64,000 bases of DNA from Cereibacter_A azotoformans (GCF_003050905.1 NZ_QAOT01000014.1); one strand, 5' to 3'. Positions 24,919-35,617 are shown, counted from the first letter of the stretch. Notes: generated by a model from the letters alone, not told the origin. Numbers and translations are program-made.

Positions 24919-25826
24919 GCATCGAGATCATCGGCCCCGAAGCCGAGGCGCATCTGAGCTGGGACGGGCTGACCACCGCGCTCGCACAGGGCCACAAGCT
25001 GCCGCGGGCCGAGGTGTCCGACATCTTCCTCTACCGCGGCAAGGACACGCTGCTGTCGCGTGCGGCCTGGATTGACGGGCTGGGACAGCTCGTGAAGACG
25101 GCGACCATCTTTCCGGGCAACGGGGCCGCGGGCAAGCCAACGGTCAATGGCGCGGTGACCCTCTATTCCGACCGGGACGGAACGCTCGAGGCGCTGGTCG
25201 ATTTCCATCTCGTGACCAGATGGAAGACGGCGGGCGACAGCCTCCTGGCGGCAAAGACCCTCGCCCGGCGCGACAGCCGCGAGATCCTGCTGGTGGGTGC
25301 GGGCAACGTGGCGCGCTCGATGATCGAGGCCTATTCGAGCCATTTCCCCGACGCGCGCTTCACGGTCTGGAATCGCTCGCCCGAGAAGGCCCGCGCGATG
25401 GAGGGGCCGCGGGTGCGGGCGACCGAGGACCTCGAGGGCGCGGTCCGGGCGGCCGACATCATCTGCACCGCCACCATGAGCCACGAGCCGGTGGTAAAGG
25501 GCGCATGGCTGAAGCCCGGCACCCATCTCGACCTGATCGGCGCCTACCGGCCCGACATGCGCGAGGTTGATGACGAGGCGATCCGGCGCGCCACCCTCTT
25601 TGTCGACTCGCGAAAGACGACGATCGGGCATATCGGCGAGATCCAGGATCCGCTCGACCGCGGCATCATCACCGAGGCCGACATCCGCGCGGATTACTAC
25701 GATCTGGCCTCGGGCCTCTATGCGCGCCGGTCCGACGAGGAGATCACACTGGCCAAGAACGGGGGCGGGGCGCATCTTGACCTGATGACGGCGGCTTACA
25801 TTGCCGCCATGTGGCGCCTGCGCTGA
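24915..25826 (+). CDS. Ornithine cyclodeaminase / mu-crystallin family protein
   Basis: 303 residues. The N-terminal substrate domain contains LSRAAWIDGLGQLVKTATIFPGN and ALVDFHLVTRWKTAGDSLLAAKTLA. The Rossmann domain is ILLVGAGNVARSMIEAYSSHFP. The family includes ornithine cyclodeaminase (ornithine to proline plus ammonia), alanine dehydrogenase and ketimine reductases, and residues alone do not decide between them. ATG 24915 overlaps the DUF188 stop. It is the last gene of the operon and converges with the CtaG-like gene three bases away. Confidence 0.87.
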   Translation: MSIEIIGPEAEAHLSWDGLTTALAQGHKLPRAEVSDIFLYRGKDTLLSRAAWIDGLGQLVKTATIFPGNGAAGKPTVNGAVTLYSDRDGTLEALVDFHLVTRWKTAGDSLLAAKTLARRDSREILLVGAGNVARSMIEAYSSHFPDARFTVWNRSPEKARAMEGPRVRATEDLEGAVRAADIICTATMSHEPVVKGAWLKPGTHLDLIGAYRPDMREVDDEAIRRATLFVDSRKTTIGHIGEIQDPLDRGIITEADIRADYYDLASGLYARRSDEEITLAKNGGGAHLDLMTAAYIAAMWRLR

Positions 25827-25829
25827 GCC

Positions 25830-26459
25830 TCAGCCCGCCCGCGTGAGGCGCCGCGTGAAGAGGGCGGCGCCGCCGAGATAGGGGAGAAGTCCCGCCACCG
25901 CCATCATCGCGCCTCCGAGGCGCTGGTTTCCCAGCGGATCGAGCCCGAAGGCCGTGCCGCAGATCTCGGGCGCATAAAGCAGCCGCGGCGCGAGCGTCAG
26001 AAGCACGCCCAGCATCGTCATGTGCATGAGCGAGAAGAGCATGGCGAGAAGGCCCGCCGCAGCCGCGGCCTTGCCCGGTGCAAGGCCCGGCAGCCAGACG
26101 AGGACGCCCGCCACCAGGAAGCTGGCCTGCTGCACGCGAAACAGCAGGGGATCGAGCGCGGCCGCCTCATGCAGCCGCGGCGCGTGCCAGCCCCAGACGA
26201 CGGCAAGCTCGACCAGCGAAACCGCCACAGCAAGAGCGATTGGCCACTGCACGCGCAGCGGCGCCATCTGCGAGAGCCCGATTGCGACCAGCGGCGCCGC
26301 TCCGAGGATCACGCCCAGATGCAGGATCATGTGCCACGCGAAGGAAATCCGGGCGAGGTCAGGCAGCGGGCCTCCCCAAAGCGCCAGAAGCGCCGCCAGG
26401 CCTGCACCGAGCGGCACCACCCCGCCCCGCCATGTCGCTCCGCCCGCCGCGCCGTCCAT
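25830..26459 (-). CDS. CtaG-like (caa3-type) cytochrome oxidase assembly membrane protein
   Basis: 209 residues with five or six membrane spans. Conserved histidines sit in FAWHMILHLG, VWGWHAPRLHEA and LFSLMHMTML, matching the caa3_CtaG (PF09678) family. That family is linked to cytochrome oxidase assembly in Bacillus, and its proteobacterial role is unclear. ATG 26459 is chosen because the preceding frame lacks hydrophobic or family-like sequence. No oxidase gene is nearby. Confidence 0.8.
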   Translation of the reverse strand: MDGAAGGATWRGGVVPLGAGLAALLALWGGPLPDLARISFAWHMILHLGVILGAAPLVAIGLSQMAPLRVQWPIALAVAVSLVELAVVWGWHAPRLHEAAALDPLLFRVQQASFLVAGVLVWLPGLAPGKAAAAAGLLAMLFSLMHMTMLGVLLTLAPRLLYAPEICGTAFGLDPLGNQRLGGAMMAVAGLLPYLGGAALFTRRLTRAG

Positions 26460-26559
26460 CAATCCACCATCCTGTGCCCCGTCAAACCTAGTGCGCCAGG
26501 GAAAAGGGGAAGGCTGCGGATGTCCCGACCTCTCGAACAGGATCAGAGGCACCGTCGCT

Positions 26560-26772
26560 TCAGGTCGCTCGCGGCCGCTGGATGAGGATCCACGGCGGCA
26601 AGGGTCCGCGCGGCCCGTCGCGGATGCGAGCAGGCACAGCCCGACGCATCGGTTGACGATCGTCCCGCCGCCGCCCGCGGGCCGGCACCGAAAGCTCCCG
26701 GTCCGTGAGAGGGGGCCCCGCGGCAAGAACCGCAAGGACCGTCAGGAAGAGGGCGAGAACAAGCTGGATCAT
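26560..26772 (-). CDS. Possible small membrane protein, doubtful
   Basis: A 70-codon frame starting MIQLVLALFLTVLAVLAAG has one good membrane span, then an Arg/Pro-rich tail of about 50 residues with no likeness to anything known. It lies 100 bases before the CtaG-like gene on the same strand and is divergent from the entericidin. The N-terminus is convincing as a leader, but the tail looks like read-through of noncoding GC-rich DNA. It may be a real short protein with a wrong end, or noise. Confidence 0.3.
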   Translation of the reverse strand: MIQLVLALFLTVLAVLAAGPPLTDRELSVPARGRRRDDRQPMRRAVPARIRDGPRGPLPPWILIQRPRAT

Positions 26773-26879
26773 GGGCGCAGTGAGCCACAGAATCCCTAAG
26801 GACGCCTTAAGCCCGCACCGCGTCGGGAACGCCGGGGCGCCGCCGCGCGTTCGAAGGCGAGCAACCACGGAGTTACACC

Positions 26880-27023
26880 ATGAAGAAGTCTTTCCTTCTC
26901 CTGCCGCTTCTCGCCGTCATGGGTCTGGCGGCCTGCGAAACCGTCGAAGGCGCGGGGCAGGATCTCTCGGCGGCCGGCAGCGCGATCAGCCAGGAGTCGC
27001 GCGAGGCTCAGTCCGGCATGTAA
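26880..27023 (+). CDS. Entericidin A/B-type lipoprotein
   Basis: 47 residues: MKKSFLLLPLLAVMGLAAC is a lipoprotein signal ending in LAAC. The mature part is CETVEGAGQDLSAAGSAISQ and then ESREAQSGM. The pattern C-x-T-x-x-G-x-G-x-D-hydrophobic-x-x-G-x-x-I is that of the EcnA/EcnB family. These small, abundant lipoproteins act as an antidote/toxin pair in enterobacteria; in alphaproteobacteria only one is usually found and its role is unclear. ACGGAGTTACACC gives the ribosome-binding site. Confidence 0.85.
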   Translation: MKKSFLLLPLLAVMGLAACETVEGAGQDLSAAGSAISQESREAQSGM

Positions 27024-27062
27024 CGGCCCGAAGCGGCGCCGGAAGGCGCCGCTTCCTGCACC

Positions 27063-28862
<1,800 letters not shown>

Positions 28863-29228
28863 GCGCGGCGTATATCCTGTCCCGGCCCCGCCGGGAAGAG
28901 GCCAGCAAGGCCAGAAACCACGCCACGCGCCGCCGCGATTGGCGGCTCGAAGGATCCGACGGAGAAGCCTCTTCGCGCCGGGGATTACCGGGGGCAGCGG
29001 GGGAGCGATCCGGGCCCGCATGGCCGCGCGATTCTCGCCCCAGGGGCCACCGCAGCCCTCCGGGCGCGCCGCGCGCCACCGGCCTCGGCGCCCCCTCGCG
29101 GGAGCGTGATCTGTGAGGAACGTCCGCCAAGCCTCGAATCGGTTTGAAGAAAAGCCGCTTTTCCGGCATAGTCTTCGGACATCGAAATCGGCGGGATCAA
29201 CCTGCCGGAGCAGTGAACGAGGCAGATC
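28863..29228. other. Intergenic region between lepA and the next gene
   Basis: No gene is recognised in these 366 bases. Towards the right end is a plausible sigma-70 promoter for the downstream secreted protein: TTGAAG at 29144-29149, a 17-base spacer, and CATAGT at 29167-29172. The lepA promoter should be in the left part but is not obvious. Confidence 0.5.
29144..29172 (+). promoter_or_regulatory. Candidate sigma-70 promoter
   Basis: TTGAAG, a 17-bp spacer and CATAGT lie 57 bases upstream of the start codon at 29229, on the same strand. Both boxes deviate from consensus at two positions or fewer, and the spacing is ideal. Assigned by eye only. Confidence 0.45.
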
Positions 29229-29534
29229 ATGAAGAAACCGGCCCTTGCGGCGGCGCTCGCCGTGCTTGTCCTTCCGTCCCTTGCCGCTGCCGGCGGCCCG
29301 ATCGAGCGGGCCTGCCTGCGCTCTGACCGGCAGGCGGCCAATGCGTCCACCTGCAACTGCATCCAGCAGGTGGCCGACATGACGCTGCGTTCGGGAGACC
29401 AGCGCCGCGCGGCGAAGTTCTTTGCCAACCCGGACGAGGCGCAGGAAGTGCGCTTCTCGGGGCGCAGCTCGGATTCGGCCTTCTGGCGGCGTTACAAATC
29501 CTTCGGTGAGGCGGCTCAGGCCTACTGCGGCTGA
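29229..29534 (+). CDS. Conserved small secreted protein of Rhodobacterales
   Basis: 101 residues with a signal peptide (MKKPALAAALAVLVLPSLAAA). The mature part carries conserved cysteines (ERACLRSDRQ, STCNCIQQVADMTL and the last residues AYCG) and the block DQRRAAKFFANPDEAQEVR. I recall this family from many Rhodobacterales genomes, where it is sometimes given an unsupported transporter name. It is probably a disulfide-bonded periplasmic protein of unknown role. GAGG precedes the ATG. Confidence 0.75.
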   Translation: MKKPALAAALAVLVLPSLAAAGGPIERACLRSDRQAANASTCNCIQQVADMTLRSGDQRRAAKFFANPDEAQEVRFSGRSSDSAFWRRYKSFGEAAQAYCG

Positions 29535-29579
29535 TCCGGCAAGGGCGCACCCTCCGGCGCGCCCTGCCCCTTCGCCCGG

Positions 29580-30062
29580 TCAGTGCGCGTGATCCATGCC
29601 CTGCATCTGGTGGGCGCCCGCATCCTCGCGGGTGAGGTCCACGGGCACGGCGAGATCCACGCGCGCGCCGCTTTCGAACGTGAGCGTCAGAGCCACCTCG
29701 TCGCCCTCCTTCAGCGGCCTCGTGAGGCCCATCAGCATGACATGGTCGCCGCCGCGGGCGAGCGCATGGCTGCCCTGGGCGGGAACCTCGAAGCCTTCGG
29801 GAACCTCGACCATCCGCATGATCCCGTCCTCACCCGCGAGATGGGTGTGCAGCTCGACCTTGGCCGCGGCCTCGGACGCGGCCGACACCAGCCGGTCGGC
29901 GGTGCTGCCGTGATTCTCGATCACCATGAAGATGCCGCCGGATTTCGCGGCGGGGCTTGAAACGCGGGCATAGGCGTCCCGCACGGCAATGTTGCTGTCG
30001 GCGAAGGCGGGCAGGGCGAAGGTGACGGCGGCGGCCGCGAGAAGCGTCTTGAACGGTGTCAT
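29580..30062 (-). CDS. PCu(A)C-type periplasmic copper chaperone
   Basis: 160 residues. Signal peptide MTPFKTLLAAAAVTFALPAFA. The copper site of the PCu(A)C family is visible as ELHTHLAGEDGIMRMV and GGDHVMLMGL, giving the His/Met ligands, and a His/Met-rich tail, HQMQGMDHAH, adds likely copper binding. It delivers Cu(I) to the Cu(A) or Cu(B) sites of cytochrome oxidase. AGGAGAGA lies before the ATG. The gene upstream on the same strand is a DUF2946-like protein, a common companion in copper loci. Confidence 0.93.
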   Translation of the reverse strand: MTPFKTLLAAAAVTFALPAFADSNIAVRDAYARVSSPAAKSGGIFMVIENHGSTADRLVSAASEAAAKVELHTHLAGEDGIMRMVEVPEGFEVPAQGSHALARGGDHVMLMGLTRPLKEGDEVALTLTFESGARVDLAVPVDLTREDAGAHQMQGMDHAH

Positions 30063-30095
30063 GTGTCTCTCCTGTGAAACGGGCTGGGGGATGCG

Positions 30096-30452
30096 TCAGA
30101 CGGAAGGCGCCGGCGGATCGCGAGCACAGGGGGCAGGAGAGGGACGGCCTGCGGCCACGACGGGCGCAGAGCGCGGAAGCCCTTCGCCGCGCGAGAGCGG
30201 CGCGCGGGGCATCGGACAGAAAGGTGGGGCTACCGCCGTGCCAAGGCCCGCAAGACAGTCCGGGCAGGGGTGAAGCGGCCCGACCGGCCTGCCCTCGCGG
30301 TCGAGCGCGATGGTGGCGACACCGTGACCGGTGCAGATCACCACCTGCCGTGCCGCCGCCTGACCATGCGCGGCCGAGACCGTCAGCGAGGCGGCCGCAA
30401 GAACGAGAGAGAGAAGGAAGGCCAGCACGGGGCGCATCATGGGCCGGATCAT
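30096..30452 (-). CDS. DUF2946-like small exported protein
   Basis: 118 residues. An N-terminal hydrophobic segment (MMRPVLAFLLSLVLAAASLTVSA) is followed by VVICTGHGVATIALDREG and then HPCPDCLAG, which resembles the DUF2946 pattern with an ICT...G..TV.LD core and an H.CP.CL motif. Such proteins sit next to copper chaperones and copper-related receptors. The C-terminal 40 residues are low-complexity. The start could also be the ATG codons at 30440 or 30437. It lies 33 bases before the PCu(A)C gene and is probably co-transcribed. Confidence 0.65.
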   Translation of the reverse strand: MIRPMMRPVLAFLLSLVLAAASLTVSAAHGQAAARQVVICTGHGVATIALDREGRPVGPLHPCPDCLAGLGTAVAPPFCPMPRAPLSRGEGLPRSAPVVAAGRPSPAPCARDPPAPSV

Positions 30453-30637
30453 ACGGGCCCGCGCGCCCGCAACAAGCGGGCATCGGCAACAAGCTTGCGC
30501 TGGCTCAACAGCTGGCGATTCACGTCTTGCAGACAGGTCGTGGTGGCGCTGAGGGGGCGCGCCCGAGACGCCCGATCCGGTCGCACCCCGGCAGCCGGTG
30601 CAGCGCCGGTCCCATCGCCATGCCAGAGCCCTAAACG

Positions 30638-30661
30638 CAAAGACCCCGCCGACTGGCGGGG
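30638..30661 (-). terminator. Intrinsic terminator of rpmB
   Basis: On the minus strand CCCCGCC pairs with GGCGGGG over an AGTC loop and is followed by TCTTT. It is 26 bases after the rpmB stop. From here to the start of the DUF2946-like gene (30453-30637) I see no gene. Confidence 0.85.
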
Positions 30662-30687
30662 CCGAGGCCGGTGAGGACCGAGCCGGA

Positions 30688-30978
30688 TCAGGCGGCGGTG
30701 GCGCGGACCTTCTCGATCTCTTTCTTGATCGCGAGGGCCTTGAGCGACAGCTCTTCGTCGCGGGCCTTCGCGAGGAAGGCGTCGAGCCCGCCGCGGTGGT
30801 CCACGGTGCGCAGGGCCGCGGCCGAGATGCGCAGCTTGAAGGACTGGCCCAGGACGTCCGAGATCAGGGTGACGTCGTTCAGGTTCGGCAGGAAGCGCCG
30901 ACGGCTCTTGTTGTTGGCGTGGCTGACCGTGTTGCCGGTCATCGGAGCCTTACCGCTAAGTTCGCAGACGCGCGACAT
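30688..30978 (-). CDS. rpmB: 50S ribosomal protein L28
   Basis: 96 residues. MSRVCELSGKAPMTGNTVSH and then NKSRRRFLPNLNDVTLISDVLG is characteristic of alphaproteobacterial L28, which is longer at its C-terminus than the E. coli protein. It is a component of the large ribosomal subunit near the tRNA exit site. ATG 30978 is the standard start. It is monocistronic with a strong terminator. Confidence 0.97.
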   Translation of the reverse strand: MSRVCELSGKAPMTGNTVSHANNKSRRRFLPNLNDVTLISDVLGQSFKLRISAAALRTVDHRGGLDAFLAKARDEELSLKALAIKKEIEKVRATAA

Positions 30979-31150
30979 GGTCGTGATCCTCGTGGTTGTG
31001 CATCGACTGCACGGTTGTGCATGAAGGGCACCGCCAGAGGCAGCGCGCCGAATTCCATCGGGGCCGTTTAGGGGCAAAGCGGAGCGGCGTCAAGCGATTC
31101 AGGGCGCTGCGGAGCGAGCGGCCGATGGGGTCGAGGACGGCCACCCGCGG

Positions 31151-31201
31151 CGGGGGCTTCGCGCCCCCGCACCCCCGCGGGATATTTGGGCCAGAATGAA
31201 G
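31151..31201. repeat. Dispersed intergenic repeat, copy B
   Basis: A hairpin CGGGGGC-ttcgc-GCCCCCG (31151-31169) is followed by CCCCCGCGGGATATTTGG and then GCCAGAATGAAGG. It shares the CCCCCG-GG-ATATTTGG-CAGA-TGAA order with the copy at 22446-22474. Here it lies at the 3' end of meaB and upstream of rpmB, both minus-strand genes. Confidence 0.6.
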
Positions 31202-31203
31202 GA

Positions 31204-32175
31204 TCAGAGAGAGGCGAGCATCCGCGCGGCGGCGGCCTCGGGGGTGAGATCGCCACGGGTGACGGCCTCGCCCAGCCGGCTCATGGTCTCGCGCGCGGGG
31301 CCGGGGCGGCTCAGGACGGACAGGAGGCCCTGGCGCACCTCTTCCTCGAACCAGTGGCGGGACTGTTCGGACCGGCGACGGGCGAAATGGCCGGTCTCGC
31401 GGCGCCAGCCGACGAGCGCCTGCATCTCGGCCCAGGCATGGGTGAGGCCCTGCTCTTCGATGGCCGAGACCGGCATCGCCTTGGGAAAGCCCTCGGGATC
31501 CTGCGGCCGGCGGCGCAGGAGGCGCAGCGCGCCCGCATAGTCCGCCACGGTCCGCATGGCGGCGGGCCTGAGGTCGCCATCGGCCTTGTTGACAAGGATG
31601 ATGTCGGCCATCTCCATGATGCCGCGCTTGACGCCCTGCAGCTCGTCGCCGCCCGCGGGGGCGAGCAGCAGAAGGAAGAGGTCGCAGAGCTGGGCCACCA
31701 CGGTCTCGGACTGGCCGACGCCCACCGTCTCGATCAGGATCACGTCGAAGCCCGCCGCCTCGCAGAGCGCCACCGCCTCGCGGGTGCGGCGCGCGACGCC
31801 GCCCAGGTGGCTCTGGGACGGCGACGGGCGGATGAAGGCCATCGGATCGCGCGAGAGCCGCTCCATCCGGGTCTTGTCGCCAAGGATCGAGCCGCCCGAG
31901 CGGGAGGAGGAGGGATCGACCGCGAGAACCGCCACCCGGAGCCCCTGGCCGGTCAGCATCAGCCCGAAGCTCTCGATGAAGGTGGATTTGCCGACGCCCG
32001 GCGTTCCCGACAGACCGATCCTCAATGCCTCGCGGCCTGTCCCGGCCAGTTGGCCGAGAAGCGCCAGAGCCTGTGCGCGGTGGTCGGCGCGCTGGCTCTC
32101 GACGAGCGTGATGGCGCGGGCGAGGGCGCGACGGTCGCCGCTGGCGATACGGGGGGCGAGGTCGGCTGTGTCCAT
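31204..32175 (-). CDS. meaB: Methylmalonyl-CoA mutase-associated GTPase MeaB
   Basis: 323 residues of the MeaB/ArgK G3E family. Walker A GLSGTPGVGKSTF, the Mg-binding AVDPSSSRSGGSILGDKTRM, DVILIETVGVGQSE and NKAD are all present. It protects or reloads adenosylcobalamin on methylmalonyl-CoA or ethylmalonyl-CoA mutase, an activity relevant to the ethylmalonyl-CoA pathway of this lineage. No mutase gene is in the window. ATG 32175 is selected because GGAG is spaced correctly before it; the slightly longer frame begins with TTG. Confidence 0.93.
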   Translation of the reverse strand: MDTADLAPRIASGDRRALARAITLVESQRADHRAQALALLGQLAGTGREALRIGLSGTPGVGKSTFIESFGLMLTGQGLRVAVLAVDPSSSRSGGSILGDKTRMERLSRDPMAFIRPSPSQSHLGGVARRTREAVALCEAAGFDVILIETVGVGQSETVVAQLCDLFLLLLAPAGGDELQGVKRGIMEMADIILVNKADGDLRPAAMRTVADYAGALRLLRRRPQDPEGFPKAMPVSAIEEQGLTHAWAEMQALVGWRRETGHFARRRSEQSRHWFEEEVRQGLLSVLSRPGPARETMSRLGEAVTRGDLTPEAAAARMLASL

Positions 32176-32310
32176 CGGGTGCTCCGTCAAGATCGGGCGC
32201 AGCCTCTCCGGCCGCTGACGCGATTGTCAGGGCGGAACCGGACTGCGGGGCTGTTGTGCCCTCTCTTCCCGCGATATGCCAGAGGCGAGAATGCGGCAGA
32301 TGGAGGTTCC

Positions 32311-33024
32311 ATGCGCACGGCTCTCGGGATGGCGGCGCTGGCGCTGCTGCTGGCGGCGCCCGCCGCTGCACGGACGGACGAGGCCGCGTTCGATCTCGTG
32401 CTCCGCGGCGTGAGGGCTGGGACCTTCTCGTTCAGTGGCGCCGAAGAGGCGGGACGCTACAGCGTCAACGGGCGGCTGCAGAGCGCGGGGCTGCTCGGGC
32501 TGGTCCGCAGGATGCGCTACGATGCGCAGGCGAGCGGGCGGATGGTGCAGGGCCGCCCCGAGGCGCTCAGCTACAGCGAGAAGGCCGACACCGGGCGGCG
32601 GCAGTCCGAGGTGGTCCTGGCCTGGGACCGGGGCAGGCCGAGGGTCGAACGGTACGCGCCCGCGCGCAAGCCCCGCCCCTATGACGTGGATCCGGCGGCG
32701 CAACGTGGCACGGTGGACCCGATGACGGCCCTCTATGCCGCTCTCCGGGATGTCGAGCCGGGGCAGGAATGCCGGCTGTCGCTGGACATCTTCGACGGGC
32801 GTCGGCGGACGCAGGTGGTGCTGGGCACACCGAAGGCGATCGAGGGCGGCGTGAGCTGCGCGGGCGAGTTCCGGCGCGTGGCGGGCTACTCGCCCGAGGA
32901 CATGGCCGAAAAGCCACGCTTTCCCTTCACGCTCTACTACCAGCCGACCGCCGACGGACGGATGCGCGTGATGCAGGTGGCAACGGACACGATCTACGGC
33001 AAAGCCACCCTGCGGCGGCGCTAG
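32311..33024 (+). CDS. DUF3108 periplasmic protein
   Basis: 237 residues. Signal peptide MRTALGMAALALLLAAPAAA, then FDLVLRGVRAGTFSFSG, an RMRYDAQASGRM segment and PYDVDPAAQRGTVDPMTALYAALRD, typical of the DUF3108 family, which may fold as a lipid- or LPS-related beta-sheet protein. TGGAGG lies before the ATG. It is divergent from meaB, with 135 bases between the starts, and 41 bases ahead of hrpB on the same strand. Confidence 0.82.
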   Translation: MRTALGMAALALLLAAPAAARTDEAAFDLVLRGVRAGTFSFSGAEEAGRYSVNGRLQSAGLLGLVRRMRYDAQASGRMVQGRPEALSYSEKADTGRRQSEVVLAWDRGRPRVERYAPARKPRPYDVDPAAQRGTVDPMTALYAALRDVEPGQECRLSLDIFDGRRRTQVVLGTPKAIEGGVSCAGEFRRVAGYSPEDMAEKPRFPFTLYYQPTADGRMRVMQVATDTIYGKATLRRR

Positions 33025-33065
33025 GCGCCTCTGGCGCGGGGCACGAGGTCCGGCCATAAGGGCGC

Positions 33066-35492
33066 ATGACCGAGACGCTGCCGATCGACTCTGCGCTGCC
33101 CGCCCTGGTGGAGGCGCTCTCCAATCGCCGGATGGTGGTGCTCCAGGCGCCGCCCGGTGCGGGCAAGACCACGCGCGTGCCGCTTGCGATCCTGGATGCC
33201 GGGTTGACCGGGGAACGGATCGTCATGCTCGAGCCGCGGCGTCTTGCGGCGCGGGCGGCCGCCGAGCGGATGGCGGCCACGCTCGGCGAGCCGGTGGGCC
33301 AGACCGTCGGCTACCGCATCCGGGGCGAGGCGCGCGTCTCGCCGGCCAGCCGCATCGAGGTGGTGACCGAGGGCATCCTCACCCGGATGATCCAGGACGA
33401 TCCCTCGCTCGAAGGGATCGGCGCGCTGATCTTCGACGAGTTCCACGAGCGCAGTCTGAACGCGGATCTGGGACTTGCGCTGGCGCTCGAGGTGCGGGGC
33501 GCGCTGCGCGAGGACCTGCTGCTGGTCGCGATGTCTGCAACGCTTGACGCGGGGCCGGTGGCCGATCTGATGGGAGGGGCGCCCGTCGTGACGTCGGAGG
33601 GGCGCGCCTTTCCGGTCGAGACGCGGTGGCTGGCGCGCCCCCTCGCCCCCGGTGCGCGGCTCGAGCCCGAGGTGGCGGCCCTGGTGCGACGGGCCGCAGT
33701 CGAGACCGAGGGCGACATCCTCGTCTTCCTGCCGGGCGAGGGCGAGATCCGGCGCGTGCAGGGCATGCTCGACCTGCCGGGGGTGCGCGTGGCGCCGCTC
33801 TTTGGTGCGCTCGACTTCGCGGCCCAGCGCGCGGCGCTCGAGCCAGGCCCGGAGCGTCGGATCGTGCTGGCCACCTCGATCGCCGAGACCTCGCTGACCA
33901 TTCCCGGCGTGCGGGTGGTGGTCGATGCCGGCCGCGCGCGGCGGGCGCGGTTCGATCCGAGTTCCGGCATGTCGCGGCTGGTGACCGAGCGGGTGACGCG
34001 GGCCGAGGCCGACCAGCGCCGCGGCCGCGCGGGCCGTGTGGCCGAGGGCATCTGCTACCGGATGTGGACGCGGGGCGAGGAAGGGGCACTGGCGGCCTTC
34101 CCGCCGGCCGAGATCGAGGCGGCGGATCTGACCGGGCTTGCGCTCGAGCTGGCGGTCTGGGGCAGCGCCGACCTGCCGTTCCTGACGCCGCCCCATCCCG
34201 GCGTGCTGGCCGAGGCGCGCGGGCTGCTCGAGCGGCTGGGCGCGCTGGAGGATGGCCGGATCACCGCCCATGGCAAGCGGCTGGCGCGTCTGCCGCTCCA
34301 TCCCCGGCTGGGCCACATGCTGACGGTGGCGGGGCCCTCCGCCGCGCCGCTTGCCGCGCTGATGGCCGACCGTGACCCGGTGAAGGGGCCGCCCGATCTT
34401 GCGCTGCGTCTGGCGGCGCTGGCCGATCCGAAGCGGTTCCCGGACGAGCATCCGCACGAGGTGAACCGCACGGCCCTCGCCCGCGTCCGGGACGAGGCCC
34501 GCCGGCTCTCCCGCGCGGTGGCGACGCCCGACGCGGGTCTGTCTGTGGGGCAGATGGCGGCGCTGGCCTATCCCGACCGGGTCGGCCTGAGGCGCAAGGG
34601 CGAGGCGCCGCGCTGGGTGCTATCGGGCGGCAAGGGCGCGGCGATGGAACCGGGCCTGCCGCTCTCGGGCGCGCGGCTGATCGTGGCGACCGATCTCGAC
34701 GGCGACGCGCGCGAGGCGAAGGTGCGGCAGGCGGCGCCGATCCCGGAATCCGAGCTGCGCCAGCTCTTTGCGCCACAGATCCGCTGGCGCACGGTCTGCG
34801 ACTGGTCGCGCCGCGAAGGCCGCGTCGTGGCGCGGCGGCAGGAAACCTTCGGCGCGCTGGTGCTCGACGACCGGACCTGGCCCGAAGTGCCCCCCGAGGC
34901 GCTGGCCCGCGCGGCCTTCGAGGGGCTGCGCCAGATCGGCCTGCCCTGGAGCGAGCCCGCCCGCAGGCTGCGCGCCCGCATCGCCCTCCTGCGCGCCGAG
35001 GGGGCCGAAATGCCCGACACGTCGGACGCGGCGCTGCTGGCCGACCCCGAGTGGCTGCTGCCCTACCTCGGCACCCGCCGCACCGAGGCCGAGCTTCGCG
35101 CCCTTGACCTGACCGAGCCGCTGCGCGCCCTCCTCGGCTGGGAGGGGGTGCAGCTTCTCGACCGGCTGGCGCCCGCGCATTTCGAGACACCGCTCGGGCG
35201 CAAGGTGCCGATCGACTACGAGGGAGAGGCGCCGGGAATCGAGATCCGGCTGCAGGAGATGTTCGGCGTGACGGTGCACCCGACGGTGGGCCCCAGAAGG
35301 CTGCCCTTGCGGATCACCCTGCTGTCACCGGGCCAGCGGCCGGTGCAGGTGACGATGGATCTTCCGGGCTTCTGGGCAAGTTCCTATGCGGATGTCCGCC
35401 GCGACATGCGCGGTCGCTACCCGCGCCATCCCTGGCCCGAGGACCCGACGGTGGCCGAGCCTACGCTGCGGGCCAAGCCGCGCGGCACCTGA
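33066..35492 (+). CDS. hrpB: ATP-dependent helicase HrpB
   Basis: 808 residues, the usual HrpB length. Superfamily 2 motifs: Walker A APPGAGKTT (28-36), DEFHERS (124-130, the DExH box), SATL (157-160), then VATSIAETSLTIPGVRVVVDAG and QRRGRAGRV. The HrpB-specific C-terminal domain ends with PVQVTMDLPGFWASSYADVR and the following RGRYPRHPWPEDP. The cellular role of HrpB is poorly known; RNA processing or stress is suggested. A long open frame on the opposite strand is a GC-skew shadow. Confidence 0.95.
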   Translation: MTETLPIDSALPALVEALSNRRMVVLQAPPGAGKTTRVPLAILDAGLTGERIVMLEPRRLAARAAAERMAATLGEPVGQTVGYRIRGEARVSPASRIEVVTEGILTRMIQDDPSLEGIGALIFDEFHERSLNADLGLALALEVRGALREDLLLVAMSATLDAGPVADLMGGAPVVTSEGRAFPVETRWLARPLAPGARLEPEVAALVRRAAVETEGDILVFLPGEGEIRRVQGMLDLPGVRVAPLFGALDFAAQRAALEPGPERRIVLATSIAETSLTIPGVRVVVDAGRARRARFDPSSGMSRLVTERVTRAEADQRRGRAGRVAEGICYRMWTRGEEGALAAFPPAEIEAADLTGLALELAVWGSADLPFLTPPHPGVLAEARGLLERLGALEDGRITAHGKRLARLPLHPRLGHMLTVAGPSAAPLAALMADRDPVKGPPDLALRLAALADPKRFPDEHPHEVNRTALARVRDEARRLSRAVATPDAGLSVGQMAALAYPDRVGLRRKGEAPRWVLSGGKGAAMEPGLPLSGARLIVATDLDGDAREAKVRQAAPIPESELRQLFAPQIRWRTVCDWSRREGRVVARRQETFGALVLDDRTWPEVPPEALARAAFEGLRQIGLPWSEPARRLRARIALLRAEGAEMPDTSDAALLADPEWLLPYLGTRRTEAELRALDLTEPLRALLGWEGVQLLDRLAPAHFETPLGRKVPIDYEGEAPGIEIRLQEMFGVTVHPTVGPRRLPLRITLLSPGQRPVQVTMDLPGFWASSYADVRRDMRGRYPRHPWPEDPTVAEPTLRAKPRGT

Positions 35493-35617
35493 GACGCGCC
35501 GAGCGGGCATGATCCGGGCCGACGCGACGGCTCAGACCGGGGAGGCACACGCCTGCGGACAGCGGTCATGGGCCAGGAACAGCCCGGCCGCTGCGCCCAG
35601 GGAACCGAGCCGCCGGA

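Noticed and set aside
30449..30640. 63-codon minus-strand frame between rpmB and the DUF2946-like gene
   Set aside because: No Shine-Dalgarno, no recognisable sequence, and it lies directly after a strong terminator.
33021..34457. Long minus-strand frame inside hrpB
   Set aside because: hrpB carries all helicase motifs on the plus strand; the antisense frame is arginine/glycine-rich and featureless.
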